DNA from: Prolixibacteraceae bacterium
GTDB lineage: Bacteria; Bacteroidota; Bacteroidia; Bacteroidales; Prolixibacteraceae
Direction of reading: 5' to 3'
DNA length: 64,000 nucleotides
Assembly: GCA_019459485.1 (NCBI GenBank)
Contig: JAIBEZ010000089.1
Span: forward strand, 21,828 to 85,827
This document shows positions 46,341-55,425 of the stretch, one piece after another. Position 1 is the first letter of the stretch. Every line of letters starts with the position of its first letter. Under the pieces are notes generated by a model, which was given only the letters and a program-made list of their open reading frames with translations, was not told the origin of the DNA and ran no database searches. The position numbers were made by a program, and so were the translations under genes.

Positions 46341-47087
46341 TTAATTCAAAACTTCTTTTTCTTCTATTGTACTTTGAGTTTGTTTACGCGTTTTTCGGGC
46401 ACGCGCTACAGTGTTTGTTTCGGTAATGTAGGTCACTACTTTTTTATATACATTTTCCCATGGATCCGGTTCCAGTTCGCTATAAAGTTGCAACATTGAC
46501 ACAAGGCTGGTCAATGCGGGTAGCAATTCCTGCAGAACGATGGTGGCTGCTTCCGATTCGTCAGAAATGCTGGTTTTTTCGGCCGACTTTTGAGCGCTGA
46601 TCGAATTAAACTCAGTTTCAGCATCTTTTAAAGAGGTGTAGTACATCATAAGGCCAAGTTCTGCCAGCAATTGTTGGTTTTCAGGCTTGTCGAGTTCAGC
46701 AAATAACGCCAATAAAGAAGCCGATTCGGCTTTGTATCCGAGGGAATAAATCCCAACGCCATGTTTTTCGATAATGGCATAAATTTTAATGGCTTTTACC
46801 CGTATATCATCAATCAGCGAAACCGACATGCCATGAGTTATGTCGCGAAAGCAAATAAAACCACTGCCGCGGTCCTTATCTGCAAAAAGTAATTCACCCG
46901 TAAAACTACTTTTAAGAGTGCTTTTTTTGTTCTTAACCAGCCGATCAAAAATTTTGCTTGTTTTGAAGTGCAGATTACTGAATTTGGAATCATTTTCGGT
47001 TAGAGGCTGAGAGATGTTTAAAATTTTTTCACCCATCGAAATTGCATCGCTAACCGTTAAAATAGACGGAATAATCATTTTTCCCAT
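46341..47087 (-). CDS. DUF6261 family protein, function unknown
   Basis: A 248-aa cytoplasmic protein, mostly helical, recognised as the Bacteroidota DUF6261 type from its general pattern (FKTSKIFDRLVKNKKSTLKS, GSGFICFRDITHGMSVSLID, HGVGIYSLGYKAESASLLAL, then PWENVYKKVVTYITETNTVA and a Lys/Arg-rich tail ARARKTRKQTQ). I know of no established function. These genes are usually present in several copies and often sit next to mobile or variable DNA; here the gene borders the accessory module. It has its own terminator. Confidence 0.75.
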   Translation of the reverse strand: MGKMIIPSILTVSDAISMGEKILNISQPLTENDSKFSNLHFKTSKIFDRLVKNKKSTLKSSFTGELLFADKDRGSGFICFRDITHGMSVSLIDDIRVKAIKIYAIIEKHGVGIYSLGYKAESASLLALFAELDKPENQQLLAELGLMMYYTSLKDAETEFNSISAQKSAEKTSISDESEAATIVLQELLPALTSLVSMLQLYSELEPDPWENVYKKVVTYITETNTVARARKTRKQTQSTIEEKEVLN

Positions 47088-47738
47088 TTTGAGATTGGTT
47101 TTAAGTGAAACATTGATTTTTGATGCCTAAAAGTTAAGACAATAAAATGAGATAACAATATAATATTTTTATTTTATTTTTATTTAGCTAATAATCTACA
47201 AAAAATAATTTGCAATTTAATAACATACTCACCCCGAAGTCCGCTTTTTAAAAGAGGGGGAGTCGCACTTTAAATATTTACCCACACCAAACATTATTGA
47301 CCAAAAAAAGTTGGAGGAAGGTTTTGCGATTCACAAACGTTCCAAAATAAGTTGGAGGGTAGGAATGCATTCCCGGAACTGCGTCATGAAATTGAATGGC
47401 TAAAATAAGGATAGAAAAAAGATAGAAAATTATTTTTATTTGTAAACATAACCACCTACTTTTAAAACTTTAAAATCAGAAAACAGAAATGAATAAATAT
47501 AGCGGATTGGAATGTATCGGACTTGAGCGAAAGTAATGCAAACTCTCCGCAATTTAATAGTTAGGTGCAAGCCAAACGCCGCTTTTTGACACATTTTCGC
47601 TGACTTGACAATGATTACAAATAAATATACAGACAGGATTATTGCTTTTGGAAACCTCTCTGCAAGGGGTTTTAATTTTTTTACGCCACGCGCATTGAGC
47701 CTTTTGGGCGCATTTGGGAACGCTGCGATTAGCAGCAT

Positions 47739-47830
47739 ACGCACAAAACAGCACATTTGCAAACCGCACAAATCGACACACGAACAAAGTTTGCAAAATG
47801 GCTGTTTTCTTGCCCTCGCACCCATAGATA
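47739..47830 (+). repeat. Structured repeat element A (two-stem hairpin, left of module)
   Basis: ACGCAC is followed by the outer stem AAAACAGC (47745-47752) with GCTGTTTT (47801-47808), a 3 x 3-nt internal loop (ACA/ATG), the inner stem TTTGCAAA (47756-47763) with 47790-47797, and a 26-nt terminal loop. A conserved tail (CCCTCGCACCCATAGATA, 47813-47830) follows. The same architecture in the same orientation with different bases recurs at 51635-51715. The plan (outer stem, unpaired spacer, inner stem, variable loop) resembles integron attC sites, but the AAC/GTT core triplets are not found at the stem base. Confidence 0.8.
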
Positions 47831-47834
47831 ATTG

Positions 47835-47842
47835 TATCTTTG
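47835..47842 (+). promoter_or_regulatory. Bacteroidota -7 box for the subtilase gene
   Basis: TATCTTTG matches TAnnTTTG exactly, immediately after element A. A TTG at 47810-47812 lies 22 bp upstream. The predicted 5' UTR is about 85 nt. Confidence 0.65.
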
Positions 47843-47934
47843 GCTTTCTAGTTAACATTTACAAAACCAAATAATTGCTTTTCGAACATTTCAAAATGCA
47901 ATAAATCGCGGCATGAAAAAAATCAAATTAACAA

Positions 47935-50415
47935 ATGACCATGGCAGATAACAATAAACCGCATTTATATTTTCGTAATCCTCAAGAAGGATTAGTTGAA
48001 TACAAATCTCGAATCGGTGGTGGTAATGCTAATGACGATGAAGATCAGGAAGAAGAACCGGATTACACCTACATGGCAGAGGTATTTGCAGAAAGTAGAA
48101 TACGATTCAATATTGATATTGAATTAAGGCATTCAAATAGGACAATTGAGTTGCCTGTTCATTTTGATCTCATTGAACTTGAGTTTTTTGCAGCATTTGA
48201 CCAACCCAAATATGAAATCTATTATCTCGATAAATTTGGACTAGCACTCCTCCACCTATCAAACTTCAACAAAAGTGCATTATTTGCAATTGAAAATCAG
48301 GAAAGATATAGATTCTTTGACAGACAAATCCTCGCCTTTATTGATAATAAACTGAGAAATATTAACTCGCATTTTGATGGGAAAATTTTGTTTATAAAGA
48401 GTTTTAGATTGTTCTCTTCAAACGACATGCTAACCACTATAAACAACTATCAGAATATTCACTTTACCTTCATGGGTAAAGGATTAGTGGAAAGAAAATT
48501 TATTGATCCCCAGAAAGCAGCATTCAGGGAATACTTGGAAAGAAGAAACTTTAGCTATAAACTAAACGAAGATAATGCAGAGCTCTTTGATACTTCATTT
48601 GAAACTGTCATTGAAATAGTGAACAACTTTGATTTTATCTATGCTACATGCTCCGGTTCTGGAGCAGTAATATTACCTAGCAGATATAGTTTACCTTCAC
48701 GAGAGTTTGGTTTTGAAATAATCAATGCAAACGAAGATTTACCTATTATTGGGATTATTGATACAGGGATTTCAGATCAAACACCATTAAAAAGCATCTT
48801 AATTGGAGTGAATGGAGAATTTGACACAACAGGAACAGGTTCCTTTGTCGATGAAAGCGATCACGGAACAGGAGTAGCTGCATTTGCTGCCTTTGGAAAT
48901 AAACTTATTCCAGATTATAAAGGAGAAGTAATAGCGGATGCTAAATTACTTTCTTTAAAAATACTCAATGGAAGACGAGGTGCAATTTCTCAAAGCGCGA
49001 CAATAGATTTAATAAGAAAAGCTCATGAAGTATATAATGTTAGAATTTTTACTTTGACCATTGGGTACACTGACTTCCCTTTAAAAGACAATCAGGAGTT
49101 TTCATATCATGCAAAAATGTTAGATTCTATTTCTTCAGAATTGGACATTCTGATTTTTATCTCTACTACGAATCATATTTTTCAAATTCAAGGAATTCAA
49201 GATTATCCCGTAAAATTTCTGTCACAAAATGCAAATATTGCTCCACCAGCTGAAAGTATGAACAACATAACTATAGGAGCAATTGCTGATAATTTTGAGA
49301 ACAATGAATATCAAAACTTTGCACTTTCAAAAACATTCCCTGCAATTTACTCACGAAAACTACATTACAACTTTGATGATAAGGATACATTTAATGCCCA
49401 AACAGCAAATCATTATTTCCGAAAACCTGACATATTAACACCTGGGGGTGACTATACTGAAGTTCGAATGTTGGGTGAAATTGATTATGACAACGGGAGT
49501 GAGGCCGGATTAGAAATTTTATCATCTGATTTACATGAAAGAACATATAAACAAATAGGGACGAGTTATGCAACACCAATAGCTGCAAACATTGCTGCAA
49601 AATTGGTTTCACAATACCCTAATCTCGACATGCAAACAATAAAGGCTTTATTAATAAATGGTTCTAATGAAATCGAAACAGGTTCTGAATTTCAAGAATT
49701 CTCTAATAATCAAAAGAAGCGAATAATGGGATATGGCACACCGGATATTGAGACAATTCTTTTTTCAGACGATAATAAAGCAACATTAATAATCGAAGAT
49801 GAAATTTATACTGGTTACATAAAATCCTTTCCAATATATCTCCCTGAATATTTAAACGAAGCAACAAGGAAAAATGGACTATTAATAATCACTGCGACAC
49901 TTTGTTTTAAATTTCCACCAAAGCAAGATAATCAGTTGTTGTATTGTCCTTATCATGTCACTTTCGCCATAGGTAAGAATTTAGAACTGAATGAAAATCA
50001 CATAGAAACCAAAATTTCTGAAAATGGAAATGAAAGGGAGATTAATGTACCTGATGGGTACAATGGGAATTCGAGCAAGGAAATTAAACTGAATTCATCT
50101 TCAAAAGGATGGGTACAGGATTATTATTACAAAAGCAAGTTGGTAAGCAACGTTCAGAAAATTAGCTTCAAAGTCAAAAAAGAGAATATAATAAATGAAC
50201 AGAATTGCTTTAAAATCGCCATTAATTCAGCATTTAACAAACTACTAACAGAAGCTGAAAAAGAACCATTTCAACAAGCAATCCCTTATAGCTTAGTGAT
50301 AACAATTGAGCAGGTTCCTGCAAAAAATGAAACTCTTAATTCTCTTTATAATGAGTTAAAGTTAATTAATAAATTGGTAGCAATAGCAGAAGCCGACCTT
50401 GAAGCAGAAGTTTAG
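47935..50415 (+). CDS. Cytoplasmic subtilisin-like (S8) protease of an AAA-paired module
   Basis: An 826-aa protein without signal peptide or membrane segment. Residues 1-265 form an N-terminal domain of unknown fold. The S8 domain (about 268-600) has an intact triad: D276 (IIGIIDTGIS), H310 (ESDHGTGVAAF) and S544 (IGTSYATPIAANIA), with the oxyanion Asn probably N413 (FISTTNH). A C-terminal beta-rich region follows (600-826). There is no propeptide-like inhibitor domain, so activity must be controlled otherwise, plausibly by the AAA protein encoded opposite. Base composition is more AT-rich than neighbouring genes. The stop overlaps the convergent AAA stop by 4 nt (TTAG). I recall S8/AAA gene pairs as recurrent in bacterial accessory regions; a defence role is inference. 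Start: ATG 47935 or 47941. Confidence 0.9.
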   Translation: MTMADNNKPHLYFRNPQEGLVEYKSRIGGGNANDDEDQEEEPDYTYMAEVFAESRIRFNIDIELRHSNRTIELPVHFDLIELEFFAAFDQPKYEIYYLDKFGLALLHLSNFNKSALFAIENQERYRFFDRQILAFIDNKLRNINSHFDGKILFIKSFRLFSSNDMLTTINNYQNIHFTFMGKGLVERKFIDPQKAAFREYLERRNFSYKLNEDNAELFDTSFETVIEIVNNFDFIYATCSGSGAVILPSRYSLPSREFGFEIINANEDLPIIGIIDTGISDQTPLKSILIGVNGEFDTTGTGSFVDESDHGTGVAAFAAFGNKLIPDYKGEVIADAKLLSLKILNGRRGAISQSATIDLIRKAHEVYNVRIFTLTIGYTDFPLKDNQEFSYHAKMLDSISSELDILIFISTTNHIFQIQGIQDYPVKFLSQNANIAPPAESMNNITIGAIADNFENNEYQNFALSKTFPAIYSRKLHYNFDDKDTFNAQTANHYFRKPDILTPGGDYTEVRMLGEIDYDNGSEAGLEILSSDLHERTYKQIGTSYATPIAANIAAKLVSQYPNLDMQTIKALLINGSNEIETGSEFQEFSNNQKKRIMGYGTPDIETILFSDDNKATLIIEDEIYTGYIKSFPIYLPEYLNEATRKNGLLIITATLCFKFPPKQDNQLLYCPYHVTFAIGKNLELNENHIETKISENGNEREINVPDGYNGNSSKEIKLNSSSKGWVQDYYYKSKLVSNVQKISFKVKKENIINEQNCFKIAINSAFNKLLTEAEKEPFQQAIPYSLVITIEQVPAKNETLNSLYNELKLINKLVAIAEADLEAEV

Positions 50416-51422
50416 ACTTTTTCTTTTAAGATTAACTCTTTTAAGATGTTAAAGTCAATCTGCAACTTTGGATTCTCAATGTCGTTCATTTTAAACAATG
50501 TACGTTTAATCGCAGTAATAATTGCACGCTGAATTAAGTAAAAAGATAAACCTTCTGACAACTTAATAATTTCAGACAGTTCCTTTTTAGTGTGAAATTT
50601 AAAAGGTGATTTGGCTAAGGTTTTTTCAATCAACTCTTGAATTTGAGCATTTGTAGGTAAGCCCAAATTAATTTTCATATCAAATCGACGGAGCAATGCC
50701 TCATCTATCATTTGCATTTGATTCGTTGCAGCTATAACAATACTATCTTGTGGTAAATAATCAAACAATTGAAGGATGGTATTTACTACTCGTTTCATTT
50801 CACCATGATCTTGGCTATAATCACGCACTTTTCCAATAGAATCAAATTCATCAAAGAAGATAATGCAATTCTCACTTGATGCCTGTCTAAAGAGTTTTGA
50901 CAGATTTTTACTGGTTTCCCCAAGCTTTGATGAAACAATTGCACCCAGATTCACCACATACATCATCTTATCCAACTCACCGGCTAAAACATACGAAGCC
51001 AGTGTTTTTCCACAACCAGATGGTCCATGAAAAAGAATACGGTTGGATACAGGTAAATCAAACTTATTTAATAATTTAATATCCCTATGTTCCTGAACGA
51101 AATAAGTCAGTTCTTCTTTAATATTCGGAGAACAAACCAAATTGTCAAAAGAATAATCTGATGTAAGTTTCTCAATAATCAATTCATTCATCAACCGATC
51201 ATCTTCTTTTAAATAATATTTTTGAGAACCAACAGCTGCTAATCCTTTAGTTTGTTGTGCACGCAAACCTTCCTTAAGAATTGATTGTAACTGTAAAGCA
51301 AAATTCACTTTTTTAGTTTGCCGTGAATGCTCTATCAATTTACTCAACACCTCAAGAAGTTGATCCTGATCATTCTCAAGACCAAACCTTGCAATATCCT
51401 TTATGTAATCAGATTGACTCAT
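50412..51422 (-). CDS. AAA-family ATPase paired with the subtilase
   Basis: A 336-aa classical AAA protein. Residues 1-85 are a helical N-terminal domain. The ATPase core has Walker A GPSGCGKT (133-140), a YVVNLGAIVSSKLGETSKNL segment at the pore-loop position (155-174), Walker B IIFFDEFD (187-194), sensor 1 AATN (231-234) and R245/R246 in LLRRFD as arginine fingers. It resembles FtsH/Cdc48-type unfoldase modules but lacks a fused protease, which the convergent subtilase could supply in trans. The genes are tail to tail, so expression is separate; the AAA gene has no clear consensus -7 box. AT-rich like its partner. Confidence 0.92.
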   Translation of the reverse strand: MSQSDYIKDIARFGLENDQDQLLEVLSKLIEHSRQTKKVNFALQLQSILKEGLRAQQTKGLAAVGSQKYYLKEDDRLMNELIIEKLTSDYSFDNLVCSPNIKEELTYFVQEHRDIKLLNKFDLPVSNRILFHGPSGCGKTLASYVLAGELDKMMYVVNLGAIVSSKLGETSKNLSKLFRQASSENCIIFFDEFDSIGKVRDYSQDHGEMKRVVNTILQLFDYLPQDSIVIAATNQMQMIDEALLRRFDMKINLGLPTNAQIQELIEKTLAKSPFKFHTKKELSEIIKLSEGLSFYLIQRAIITAIKRTLFKMNDIENPKLQIDFNILKELILKEKV

Positions 51423-51893
51423 TTTGTTCTTCTATCAGCGAATTTACTCAATTATCTTGATTCTGGAAATCCTAATCAAATAAAACTATAATATTAACAT
51501 CGGCATGGAAAAATAGTTCTTTTTACCGTTGGTAAAGTTGTATCTGACACCAGTTAAATTGTAACCAAGCTTGACACAATTGTAACAACTGCCAAATAAT
51601 ATAAAACAAGGAATGCGGACTTTGTATCAAGCAAACGCACAAAGGCAAGCACATTTGCAATTCACACAAGAGCTGAAATTGCAAAAGGGCTTGCCTTTTT
51701 TCTCTCCCGCATGGATACATTTTATCACTTTGAAAGGTTTTAAAACCCCCACCCTCAAAAAATTAGAACCACAAACAGCATTTGTGCCTTGACTTAAAAA
51801 TAAAATGCAAAGACAAGATTTTAACTTGACAAAATACTCTATATTTGATATGTAGACTAAGGAGTATTAGTGGCCAGCACCTACCAGTTATTT
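51423..51893. other. Non-coding region right of the protease/AAA module
   Basis: 471 bp. It holds the structured element B (51635-51715). Upstream of that is a stretch with CAGTTAAATTGTAAC and CACAATTGTAACAACTG words (about 51551-51590). From 51720 to the pepP end nothing is recognisable. Confidence 0.65.
51635..51715 (+). repeat. Structured repeat element B (two-stem hairpin, right of module)
   Basis: ACGCAC (51635-51640) is followed by the outer stem AAAGGCAAGC (51641-51650) with GCTTGCCTTT (51689-51698), a 3 x 3 internal loop (ACA/AGG), the inner stem TTTGCAAT (51654-51661) with ATTGCAAA (51678-51685), a 16-nt loop, and a tail (CTCTCCCGCATGGATA) like that of element A. Outer and inner stems differ from A at several positions, always with pairing kept, so structure is what is conserved. 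It lies 219 bp upstream of the AAA gene but in the opposite reading direction to it. Confidence 0.8.
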
Positions 51894-53279
51894 TTATCTC
51901 ATCAATTCTTCCACCTCATCCGGAGTAATAGGAATCCGGTCGCCAATAATTTCACAACCGGTATCGGTAACCAGAATATCATCCTCAAGTCGGATTCCTC
52001 CAAAGTCGAGGTAACTTTCCAAGCGGTCGAAATTGATAAAATCAGCATTGATCTTTTCTGCTTTCCACTTTTCTATCAGTGCCGGAATAAAATAAATTCC
52101 GGGTTCGTTGGTAATCACAAATCCGGACTGAAGTTTTCGTCCCATGCGTAAATAAGCCGTTCCGAACTGATCAACCGGACGGGTTTCGTTGTCATAACCG
52201 ACGTAAATCTGGCCCAGATCTTCCATATCGTGAACATCCAATCCGAGCATGTGCCCCAGGCCATGAGGCATAAACAAAGCATGGGCGCCATTGGCAACCG
52301 CTTCACTTACATCCCCTTTCATCAATCCAAGCGCCTTCATTCCTGAAGCAATCACTTCGGCGGCAGCCAAGTGCACCGACAAATAGGTAGATCCGGCCTT
52401 GGTAAGTTCGCGTCCGCGATTGTTTGCGGCCAATACTATTTCATAAATCTCGCGCTGTTTTTGGGTGAATTTGCCGCTTACAGGCATTGTCCGCGTAAAA
52501 TCGGAGGCGTAATGCGAACCAATTTCAGCTCCGGCATCAACAAGCAGCAACCTTCCGTTTTGTAAGGTTTTCGAATGATCGTGGTTGTGCAGGGTTTCGC
52601 CATTCTGGGATAAAATCACCGGAAACGAAACCATTCCTCCACCGGCATTGGCAATGCCTTCAATGGTTCCGGCAATCGACTGTTCCCAAACACCTGCTTT
52701 TGCCATTTTCATTGCGGTAACGTGCATTTGGTAGCCAACTGCACACGCTTTCCGGATTTCAGCAATTTCCTGTTCTTCTTTTACCGAACGCAAATCAACA
52801 ATGGCTTTAATCAGTTCCAGCGAAGAATAGGCTTTTTGTTTTGAAACCGAGATACCCAACAGATCCTGAAGTAGCAACTTATTTTCAGCACGGTAAGGTG
52901 GAATGAAATGAATTTTTCGGTCCGATAAAATCGCTTTTTCAATGACCTGCTGAAGATTTTTAAACGGTTCTGTTTTGGAAATGCCAACTTTTTCGGCTTT
53001 CTCTTTAAGCGCAATCTGAGGGCCCATCCAGATGATGTCTTCAATTTCAACATCATCGCCAAAAACGATTTCTTCTCCTGATTCAGTGTCAATAACTCCG
53101 GCAAGTTTCTGAAAATCCAATCCGAAGAAATATAAAAACGAACTGTCCTGTCTGAAATAGTAAGTATTGTCGGCATAATTCATGGGTGAATCAACATTTC
53201 CCAATAGTAAAATAATACCATTCGAAATTTTTTGCCTTAGTTGCTGGCGGCGTGTAATATAGGTTTCGCGATTAAACAT
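51894..53279 (-). CDS. pepP: Xaa-Pro aminopeptidase (aminopeptidase P, M24B)
   Basis: A 461-aa protein with an N-terminal creatinase-like domain (ETYITRRQQLRQKISNGIIL) and the pita-bread catalytic domain. The five metal ligands are in place: the two Asp in LLVDAGAEIGSHYASDFTRT, His in MPHGLGHMLGLDVHD, Glu in VITNEPGIYFIP and Glu in GGIRLEDDILVTDTG. It removes N-terminal residues preceding proline. It has no signal peptide. A near-consensus leftward -7 box (complement of CGAAAGATA, 53306-53314) lies upstream. This looks like core genome resuming after the accessory module. Confidence 0.95.
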   Translation of the reverse strand: MFNRETYITRRQQLRQKISNGIILLLGNVDSPMNYADNTYYFRQDSSFLYFFGLDFQKLAGVIDTESGEEIVFGDDVEIEDIIWMGPQIALKEKAEKVGISKTEPFKNLQQVIEKAILSDRKIHFIPPYRAENKLLLQDLLGISVSKQKAYSSLELIKAIVDLRSVKEEQEIAEIRKACAVGYQMHVTAMKMAKAGVWEQSIAGTIEGIANAGGGMVSFPVILSQNGETLHNHDHSKTLQNGRLLLVDAGAEIGSHYASDFTRTMPVSGKFTQKQREIYEIVLAANNRGRELTKAGSTYLSVHLAAAEVIASGMKALGLMKGDVSEAVANGAHALFMPHGLGHMLGLDVHDMEDLGQIYVGYDNETRPVDQFGTAYLRMGRKLQSGFVITNEPGIYFIPALIEKWKAEKINADFINFDRLESYLDFGGIRLEDDILVTDTGCEIIGDRIPITPDEVEELMR

Positions 53280-53455
53280 TATTGTATGTATTTAAAATTT
53301 TGTGGCGAAAGATAACGAAATTAGATAAAACTTCGGGTTGCAAGTAAGCATTGGATGTGCTGTACACCATATAAAAAGGTGAAAATCATCTGGAATAATT
53401 ACTAACCGGAACATAAATAATACGTACATTCAACCGACCAATAATCCATAACGCT

Positions 53456-54178
53456 ATGAACAATACTTTAATGACTTACCTGAACAAAAGGCTGCACCAG
53501 AACGACCCCAAATATCCGGCAGCCAATATTCATCCAGGACCTGTAATTTGCATTTCCAGAGAGGTTGGGTGTGGGGGAGTTGCCATGGCTAAATCACTTG
53601 CCGCTGAACTCGACAAGTTGACATTTTGTAAAAGATGGAAGGTGCTGAGTAAAGAAATTCTGGAGGAAAGCGCCCGCGAGTTAAATATGGAAACGTCAAA
53701 ACTCCGGAATATCATGAAAGAAGCGGATCGGGGGGCGTTCGATGATATTCTGAGCGCTTTCAGCGAAAAGCGATATAAAAGCGACCGAAAAATCAACAAA
53801 ACAATCATTGAATTGATTTCCAGTTTTGCGCACGAGGGTCATTACATTATTGTGGGCCGCGCCGGACATATTATTGCCCGTGATATCGAAAAATCCCTTT
53901 TTATAAAGCTGACTGCTCCCCACGATTGGCGGGTTAAGCAAATCATGGAGAAAAATAACCTGAATATGAGGGAAGCAATCGATTTCATAGATAAAACCGA
54001 AAAGGAACGACTAAGTTTTATAAAGCGAATTGCCACCGAAATCAACGTTGAAGTTGATTTTGACCTTACAATTAATTTGTCGAAACTGAATACAAACGAT
54101 GCGATCGATCTCATTAAGCACGTCTCTCAAACCAAAGGATTGATAGAGCCGAATAAGAGCAAGGTCGAAGTTTTTTAG
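53456..54178 (+). CDS. Cytidylate-kinase-like family protein
   Basis: A 240-aa P-loop-fold protein. The nucleotide-binding segment is ICISREVGCGGVAMAKSLAA (about 33-52), a diverged Walker A in which the usual GKS/T is not obvious, as in the Cytidylate_kin2 family (PF13189). Later come HEGHYIIVGRAGHIIARD, the LID-like RVKQIMEKNNL...DKTEKERLSFIKRI and a final beta segment. Members resemble CMP kinase, but activity is undemonstrated for most. It is convergent with the trans-sulfuration gene, their stops overlapping in TTAG (4 nt), the same arrangement as in the protease/AAA pair. Confidence 0.85.
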   Translation: MNNTLMTYLNKRLHQNDPKYPAANIHPGPVICISREVGCGGVAMAKSLAAELDKLTFCKRWKVLSKEILEESARELNMETSKLRNIMKEADRGAFDDILSAFSEKRYKSDRKINKTIIELISSFAHEGHYIIVGRAGHIIARDIEKSLFIKLTAPHDWRVKQIMEKNNLNMREAIDFIDKTEKERLSFIKRIATEINVEVDFDLTINLSKLNTNDAIDLIKHVSQTKGLIEPNKSKVEVF

Positions 54179-55425
54179 GCTGTTTTCAGTGCCTGTTCCA
54201 TATCATCAATTAAATCTTCAGCACCTTCGATTCCTACCGAAAGGCGCATCATTGTTGGGCGAATTCCCATCTCGCCCCTTTCATGTTCCGAAAATTCAGC
54301 ATAAATGGTTGAATACGGATGGATGATCAGCGATTTGTTGTCGTTCAGGTTGGTAGCCCGGCGGATAATTTTCAGGCGGTTCATAAATTGGAAACATGCA
54401 GCCTGACTTTCCAGATCAAAAGTCATTATCGTTCCCGGCACACCGCCAAACTGTCCCATCGCCAAATCGTAAAAAGGAGAATCTTCCAATCCCGGATAAT
54501 CAACCCGTGTTACTTTCGGATTTTGCTGAAAGTATTCGCCCAGTTTCATACAATTCCGGTAACAACGCTCAACACGCAATTCCAGAATATCAAGTCCGGC
54601 AATCATGTAATTGGCCGAATGTGCAGTCATTGGCATACCAAAATTCCGGTAGTAATTTTTCCTGAGACGAGCGATAAATGCATCTTTTCCAAATTTTTTG
54701 GAGAAGGCCAGACAATTCGGATTTTTGCCCCAGTCGTACAAACCGTTGTCGATAATTACTCCGCCAACTGCAGTAGCTCCGCCCGAAATAAATTTGGTGG
54801 TTGACATCACTTCAATGTGCACTCCCAGCGATTTCGAATTGAAAACCGAAGGTGGCGTAACAGTGCTGTCGGCAATCAGCAATAGGTTGTGTTTGTTCGC
54901 AATTTCGGCCAAACGACTGATATCTGCTATTTCCAGCTGAGGATTTGTAACCGTTTCAAAATATATTGCGCGTGTATTTTCGTCGATCAGTGGTTCAATT
55001 AATTCGGGCTTGGTCGTATCAACAAAACGTGTTTCAAGTCCGTAAGCCGAAAGACTCTGCTCGAACAGCGCCAGTGTGTGCCCAAAAAGATTTTTTCCTG
55101 AAATAATGTTATCGCCTTGTTTGCAAATGGCCAGCATGGTGGCCGATATTGCTGCCATTCCTGAAGACAAAGCCAGAACGTGATGAGCGCCCGTCAAAGC
55201 TTTCATCTTGCTTTCGAAATATTCGACGGTTGGATTGCTGGTACGCGAATAGGTATGTGCCGGCAATTCGCCCCTGAAATTTGCTGCAATATCTTCGGCA
55301 GTGGCAAACTCAAAAGCAACCGATTCGTAAATTGGCATGGCCAGTGCATTGTGCGGGTCTTTCTTCGGAAAAGGTATGTTTAGCGACCGGGTTGTAAAAT
55401 TTTTCATTACAGGATATTTTGACAT
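54175..55425 (-). CDS. PLP-dependent trans-sulfuration enzyme (Cys/Met metabolism family)
   Basis: A 416-aa fold-type I PLP enzyme of the MetB/MetC/MetY family. It has the cofactor phosphate-binding SSGMAA (88-93), D186 in IADSTV that contacts the pyridine nitrogen, and PLP-lysine K211 in MSTTKFISGG. The N-terminal YSRTSNPTVEYFESKM (59-74) is general for the family. The subclass (cystathionine gamma-synthase or lyase, methionine gamma-lyase, O-acetylhomoserine sulfhydrylase) cannot be fixed by eye; the length and SRTSNPT pattern fit the sulfhydrylase/gamma-lyase side as well. It acts in cytoplasmic sulfur amino acid metabolism. Confidence 0.9.
   Translation of the reverse strand: MSKYPVMKNFTTRSLNIPFPKKDPHNALAMPIYESVAFEFATAEDIAANFRGELPAHTYSRTSNPTVEYFESKMKALTGAHHVLALSSGMAAISATMLAICKQGDNIISGKNLFGHTLALFEQSLSAYGLETRFVDTTKPELIEPLIDENTRAIYFETVTNPQLEIADISRLAEIANKHNLLLIADSTVTPPSVFNSKSLGVHIEVMSTTKFISGGATAVGGVIIDNGLYDWGKNPNCLAFSKKFGKDAFIARLRKNYYRNFGMPMTAHSANYMIAGLDILELRVERCYRNCMKLGEYFQQNPKVTRVDYPGLEDSPFYDLAMGQFGGVPGTIMTFDLESQAACFQFMNRLKIIRRATNLNDNKSLIIHPYSTIYAEFSEHERGEMGIRPTMMRLSVGIEGAEDLIDDMEQALKTA

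Larger units (their letters stand above)
47088..47934. other. Long non-coding region left of the protease/AAA module
   Basis: 847 bp with no convincing gene. It holds a decayed cloverleaf copy (about 47228-47262); two copies of an AAGTTGGAGG word (about 47309 and 47351) in what may be gene debris, where one frame ends ...NAFPELRHEIEWLK before TAA at about 47406; a GC-richer stretch (47520-47735); the structured element A (47739-47830); and the promoter box at 47835. Small frames here (for example 47605-47874) read through the hairpin and look spurious. Confidence 0.7.

Noticed and set aside
47605..47874. 89-codon frame and its minus-strand counterpart (47436-47858)
   Set aside because: Both run through the structured element A, have no recognisable motif and no suitable promoter position; the region is better explained by the hairpin and promoter box.
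47739..51715. Calling elements A and B bona fide integron attC sites
   Set aside because: The architecture is similar, but the conserved AAC/GTT triplets are not at the expected stem position and no integrase gene is in the window.
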